Assembly: GCA_035353395.1 (NCBI GenBank)
Contig: DAOPZL010000081.1
Coordinates: 1 to 9,425, forward strand
DNA length: 9,425 bases
From: UBA1801 sp035353395
GTDB taxonomy: Bacteria > Acidobacteriota > Holophagae > Holophagales > Holophagaceae
Direction: 5' to 3'
The notes beneath the pieces are model-generated. The model was not told where the DNA came from. It saw only the letters and a program-made list of their open reading frames with translations, and did no database searches. Below, one piece after another: positions 6,688-9,425 of this stretch (the stretch's first letter is position 1; every line of letters begins with the position of its first letter). A program made the position numbers and the translations under genes.

Positions 6688-6787
6688 NNNNNNNNNNNNN
6701 NNNNNNNNNNNNNNNNNNNNNNNNNNNNNNNNNNNNNNNNNNNNNNNNNNNNNNNNNNNNNNNNNNNNNNNNNNNNNNNNNNNNNNN
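6688..6787. other. Assembly gap of exactly 100 Ns
   Basis: A run of exactly 100 N is the usual placeholder for a scaffold gap of unknown size. It interrupts the activase gene. The order of the flanks is probably from read pairs or similar, but the distance, and any genes within, are unknown. Reading frames across it are meaningless. Confidence 0.98.
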
Positions 6788-6799
6788 CCGGACGATGTA

Positions 6800-6813
6800 C
6801 AGGATTAATCCTG
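6800..6813. promoter_or_regulatory. Perfect 14-bp palindrome upstream of glgC
   Basis: CAGGATTAATCCTG is its own reverse complement and begins 63 bp before the glgC start, just after the assembly gap. The 72 bp between gap and glgC are visibly less GC-rich than the genes and look like a promoter region. No convincing -35/-10 pair was found in them. It may be a transcription-factor site; the protein is unknown. Confidence 0.4.
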
Positions 6814-6862
6814 GCGGGCCAGACATACCGACAACTATGGCAAACAGGATCCGGGAGGCATG

Positions 6863-8122
6863 ATGTCCGCAGTCGGCGAGACCCTGGCGGTGATTCTGGG
6901 AGGAGGACGGGGTCAGCGGCTGTATCCCCTCACGATGGATCGGTCCAAGCCGGCGGTGCCCATCGCCGGGAAGTACCGCCTCATCGACATCCCGATCAGC
7001 AACTGCATCAATTCGGGGGTCTACCGGGTCTTCGTCCTGACCCAGTTCAATTCCGTCTCCCTGCACCGCCACATCACCAACACCTACAAGTTCGACGCCT
7101 TCCACACGGGCTGGGTCGAGATCCTCGCGGCGGAGCAGACGCTCAAGACCAGCGACTGGTACCAGGGCACCGCGGACGCGGTCCGCAAGCAGCTCAACGA
7201 GATCCAGGCCACGGGCGCCAGGCACGTCCTGATCCTGGCGGGAGACCATCTCTACCGCATGGACTACGCGGCCATGCTGGACTACCACGTGGCCAAGGAC
7301 GCGGATGTGACCGTGGGAGTCCAGCCCCTGCTCCGGGAGGAGGCTCCCCGCTGCGGGATCCTGAAGCGCCACGTGAACGGCCACATCGTGGACTTCGTCG
7401 AGAAGCCCAGTGATCCCGGGACGCTGGCGCGGATGGTCTGCCGGGAAGATCCCGCCCGGCCCTACCTCGGCTCCATGGGGATCTACGCGTTCAAGATCCG
7501 GACCCTCGTGAACATGCTCCTCGACAACCCCGATTTCGACGATTTCGGGAGCGACGTCATCCCCTACGCCATCGGGAAGCTGTCCATCGTGGGATTCGAT
7601 TTCGACGGCTACTGGAAGGACATCGGGACCGTCCGCTCCTTCTTCGACACCAGCCTCGCCCTGACGGGACCCAGCGCGCCGTTCAGCTTCTACGACGCCA
7701 AGAGCCCCATCTACACCCACTCGCGGTTCCTTCCGAGCTCCAGCATCACCGACAGCCGCATGAAGGACGTGATGATGAGCGAGGGCTGCATCATCGACCG
7801 GGCGGAGATCACCCACGCCATCATCGGCCTGCGGAGCTGCATCGGGGCAGGAACGCGCATCCAGGACAGCATCATCATGGGCGCCGACTACTACGATCAC
7901 GGGAGCCAGGAGGGGAGGCCCCCCCTGGGCATCGGCCGGGACTGCTGCATCCAGGGAGCGATCGTGGACAAGAACGTCCGGATCGGCGACGGGGTTCAGA
8001 TCCGGGCCTTCCCCTGCGGCGTGGACCTCAACCGGGGGAACTGGGTGGTACAGGACGGGATCGTCGTGATCCCCAACCGGGCGATGCTCCCGGCCGGGAC
8101 GCGCATCGGTCCCGAGGCCTGA
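6863..8122 (+). CDS. glgC: Glucose-1-phosphate adenylyltransferase (ADP-glucose pyrophosphorylase)
   Basis: It makes ADP-glucose and pyrophosphate from glucose-1-phosphate and ATP, the committed step of bacterial glycogen synthesis. The 419 residues match usual bacterial GlgC length (about 420-430). Motifs: GGGRGQRLYPLT (13-24), SKPAVPIAGKYRLIDIPISN (28-47), WYQGTADAV (99-107), LAGDHLYRMDY (125-135, catalytic D128), FVEKP (178-182), GSMGIYAF (203-210), DFGSDVIP (227-234) and GYWKDIGT (249-256). The C-terminal part from about 290 is the left-handed beta-helix, where allosteric effectors act. Two adjacent in-frame ATGs exist, at 6860 and 6863. GGGAGG at 6853-6858 is only 1 nt from the first and 4 nt from the second, which favours 6863. 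The sensor kinase follows after 32 bp on the same strand. Confidence 0.97.
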   Translation: MSAVGETLAVILGGGRGQRLYPLTMDRSKPAVPIAGKYRLIDIPISNCINSGVYRVFVLTQFNSVSLHRHITNTYKFDAFHTGWVEILAAEQTLKTSDWYQGTADAVRKQLNEIQATGARHVLILAGDHLYRMDYAAMLDYHVAKDADVTVGVQPLLREEAPRCGILKRHVNGHIVDFVEKPSDPGTLARMVCREDPARPYLGSMGIYAFKIRTLVNMLLDNPDFDDFGSDVIPYAIGKLSIVGFDFDGYWKDIGTVRSFFDTSLALTGPSAPFSFYDAKSPIYTHSRFLPSSSITDSRMKDVMMSEGCIIDRAEITHAIIGLRSCIGAGTRIQDSIIMGADYYDHGSQEGRPPLGIGRDCCIQGAIVDKNVRIGDGVQIRAFPCGVDLNRGNWVVQDGIVVIPNRAMLPAGTRIGPEA

Positions 8123-8154
8123 CCTGGCTGCGCGCATCAAGGATGGATACGATC

Positions 8155-9425
8155 ATGCAGGATTCATTCACTGGGGAGCCATCGCCGCGCCGGAACCTCG
8201 AAGGGGGCCTCGGCTGGGTGAGCCTGGACGCCGAGGGCAGGGTGGTGGAGGCCGATGCCGGCTACCTCCGCCTCACGGGGCGGGCGGTCCTGTCGGACAT
8301 CGTCGGGGCGGGCGTCTCGGAATGGACCGCCGCCTACGACCTGCCCCGGAGCGAGGCCTGGCTGCGGAAGTGCCTCGAGGAGGGAAGCGCGCGGGACTTC
8401 GAGGTCGACTACGTGGACCCCTCGGGCCGCGCGACGCCCGTGGCGATCGACGCCAAGGTCCTGCCTCCGGGGGAGGGCGTCCGCATCCTGGCGCTCTGCA
8501 AGGACATCACTGAACGTCTGCGGGTCGAGCGTTCCAGGCGGGACATGGAGGAGCTCTTCGATCTCTTCATGGAATTCAGCACCGCCTACGTCTTCTTCAA
8601 GGACGCGGATCTCAGGCCCATCCGCCTGAGCCGCAACTACGAAAAATTGCTGGGCAGGCCCCTGGACCAGATCCTGGGGAAGACCATGGAAGAGCTGTTC
8701 CCCCCGGAACTCGCCAAGGCCATGAGCGAGGACGACCGCCGGATCATCCAGGAGAACGCCCTCGTGACCGTGGACGAGGAACTGGGCGGCAGGTTCTTCA
8801 CCACCCTCAAGTTCCCGGTAGTGCGGGCAGGAAGGCCCACGTTCCTGGCCGGCATCACCCTCGACATCACCGAACGCAGGATGGCCGAGGCGGCGCTCGT
8901 TCGGGGCGAGAGCAAGTTCCGCTCGCTCTTCGAGGCCATGGTCGAAGGGGTGGGCATCCACGAGATGATCTGCGACGACCGGGGGAAGGTGATCGACTAC
9001 CGGTTCGTGGACGCCAATCCGGCCTACGAGAGCCAGACGGGGATCAGCCGCGGGGCGTGCCTGGGCAGGCTGGCGAGCGAGTTCTTCGGCACTCAGGAGC
9101 CGCCGCTGCTGGAGGAGTTCCGCCAGGTCGCGGAGACCGGCCGGCCGTACGTCTTCGAAGGCTATTCGCGGATCCTGGGAAAGCAGTTGCACCTCCACCT
9201 GTTCCCGATCCAGCAGGGGGCGATCGCGGCGATCTTCGAGGACATCTCGGAACGGAAGCGGAACGAGGAGGAGCGGCGCCGGCTCGAGGCCGAGATCCAG
9301 CACGCCCAGCAGCTGGACAGCCTCGGAAGCCTGGCGGGAGGGGTCGCCCACGACATGAACAACCTCCTGCAGGCCATCCAGGGCATGGCCTCGGTGCTCA
9401 AGGTGAAGTGCGCCCAGAACCCCGG
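8155..9425 (+). CDS. Multi-PAS sensor histidine kinase (C-terminus outside window)
   Basis: The frame is open from ATG 8155 to the right edge (423 codons seen). Three PAS-type sensor units are visible. PAS 1 (about 17-120) ends in LALCKDITERLR. PAS 2 (about 130-241) contains YVFFKDADLRPIRLSRNYEKLLG and ends in AGITLDITERR. PAS 3 (about 253-368) contains FRSLFEAMVEGVGIHEMI and ends in AAIFEDISERKR. A charged helical linker (about 366-388) leads to the HisKA H-box SLAGGVAHDMNNLLQAI with phospho-acceptor H399. No signal peptide or membrane segment is seen, so a soluble cytoplasmic sensor is likely. The ATPase domain, and any receiver, would lie beyond the window. An in-frame ATG at 8143 also exists, but the SD-like AAGGA (8139-8143) overlaps it, favouring 8155. 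It probably shares a transcript with glgC. Confidence 0.92.
   Translation, partial: MQDSFTGEPSPRRNLEGGLGWVSLDAEGRVVEADAGYLRLTGRAVLSDIVGAGVSEWTAAYDLPRSEAWLRKCLEEGSARDFEVDYVDPSGRATPVAIDAKVLPPGEGVRILALCKDITERLRVERSRRDMEELFDLFMEFSTAYVFFKDADLRPIRLSRNYEKLLGRPLDQILGKTMEELFPPELAKAMSEDDRRIIQENALVTVDEELGGRFFTTLKFPVVRAGRPTFLAGITLDITERRMAEAALVRGESKFRSLFEAMVEGVGIHEMICDDRGKVIDYRFVDANPAYESQTGISRGACLGRLASEFFGTQEPPLLEEFRQVAETGRPYVFEGYSRILGKQLHLHLFPIQQGAIAAIFEDISERKRNEEERRRLEAEIQHAQQLDSLGSLAGGVAHDMNNLLQAIQGMASVLKVKCAQNP

Noticed and set aside
6688..6863. Reading the activase through the Ns to a stop at 6861-6863
   Set aside because: The gap length is a placeholder, so the frame after it is arbitrary, and the residues after the gap do not look like an activase C-terminus.
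8164..9351. Minus-strand open frame opposite the sensor kinase
   Set aside because: The plus strand encodes clear PAS and HisKA motifs; the opposite frame has none.
1..9425. tRNA or rRNA genes, CRISPR arrays, insertion sequences
   Set aside because: No such pattern was seen by eye: no regular repeat-spacer array, no transposase motifs and no RNA-gene signature. Nearly all the sequence is covered by ordinary protein genes.

Overview
The window is very GC-rich DNA of ordinary bacterial type, with six protein-coding genes. A free-standing glycyl radical enzyme (GRE) with its activase points to an anaerobe or facultative anaerobe. The GC level, the MocR-controlled GRE and the 'HDMNNLL' style of histidine-kinase H-box would all fit an acidobacterium of the Holophaga/Geothrix kind. 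That placement is an impression, not a demonstrated assignment.

Layout. Positions 1-3294 hold three genes on the minus strand, read right to left: a MocR-type regulator (winged helix plus aminotransferase fold; 1924-3294), uracil phosphoribosyltransferase upp (1245-1871) with a hairpin terminator (1190-1223), and then a separately promoted secreted protein with a degenerate M23/LytM fold and ankyrin-like repeats (1-999, running off the left edge). That last gene has a promoter whose -10 lies inside one palindrome and whose -35 lies between it and a second, near-identical palindrome. Divergent from the regulator, on the plus strand, are the GRE (3413-5857) and its radical-SAM activase (5886-6687, cut by an assembly gap). 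The 118 bp between regulator and GRE hold three copies of an 11-bp box at exactly 23-bp spacing, the likely operator.

Positions 6688-6787 are exactly 100 Ns, a scaffold placeholder, so the true distance and linkage between the two sides are not proven. To the right lie glgC (ADP-glucose pyrophosphorylase, 6863-8122) and, 32 bp further, a multi-PAS sensor histidine kinase (8155 onward, running off the right edge).

How they work together. The centre of interest is the regulator/GRE/activase module. The activase installs the glycyl radical on the GRE. The MocR protein probably senses an amino compound through a PLP adduct and controls both itself and the GRE. The GRE keeps the radical glycine and thiyl cysteine but has Val where dehydratase and C-N/C-S lyase GREs have the catalytic Glu. 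Its reaction is therefore open; an arylacetate decarboxylase (PhdB-like) is one testable idea. The other genes are housekeeping (uracil salvage, glycogen synthesis) or sensory.
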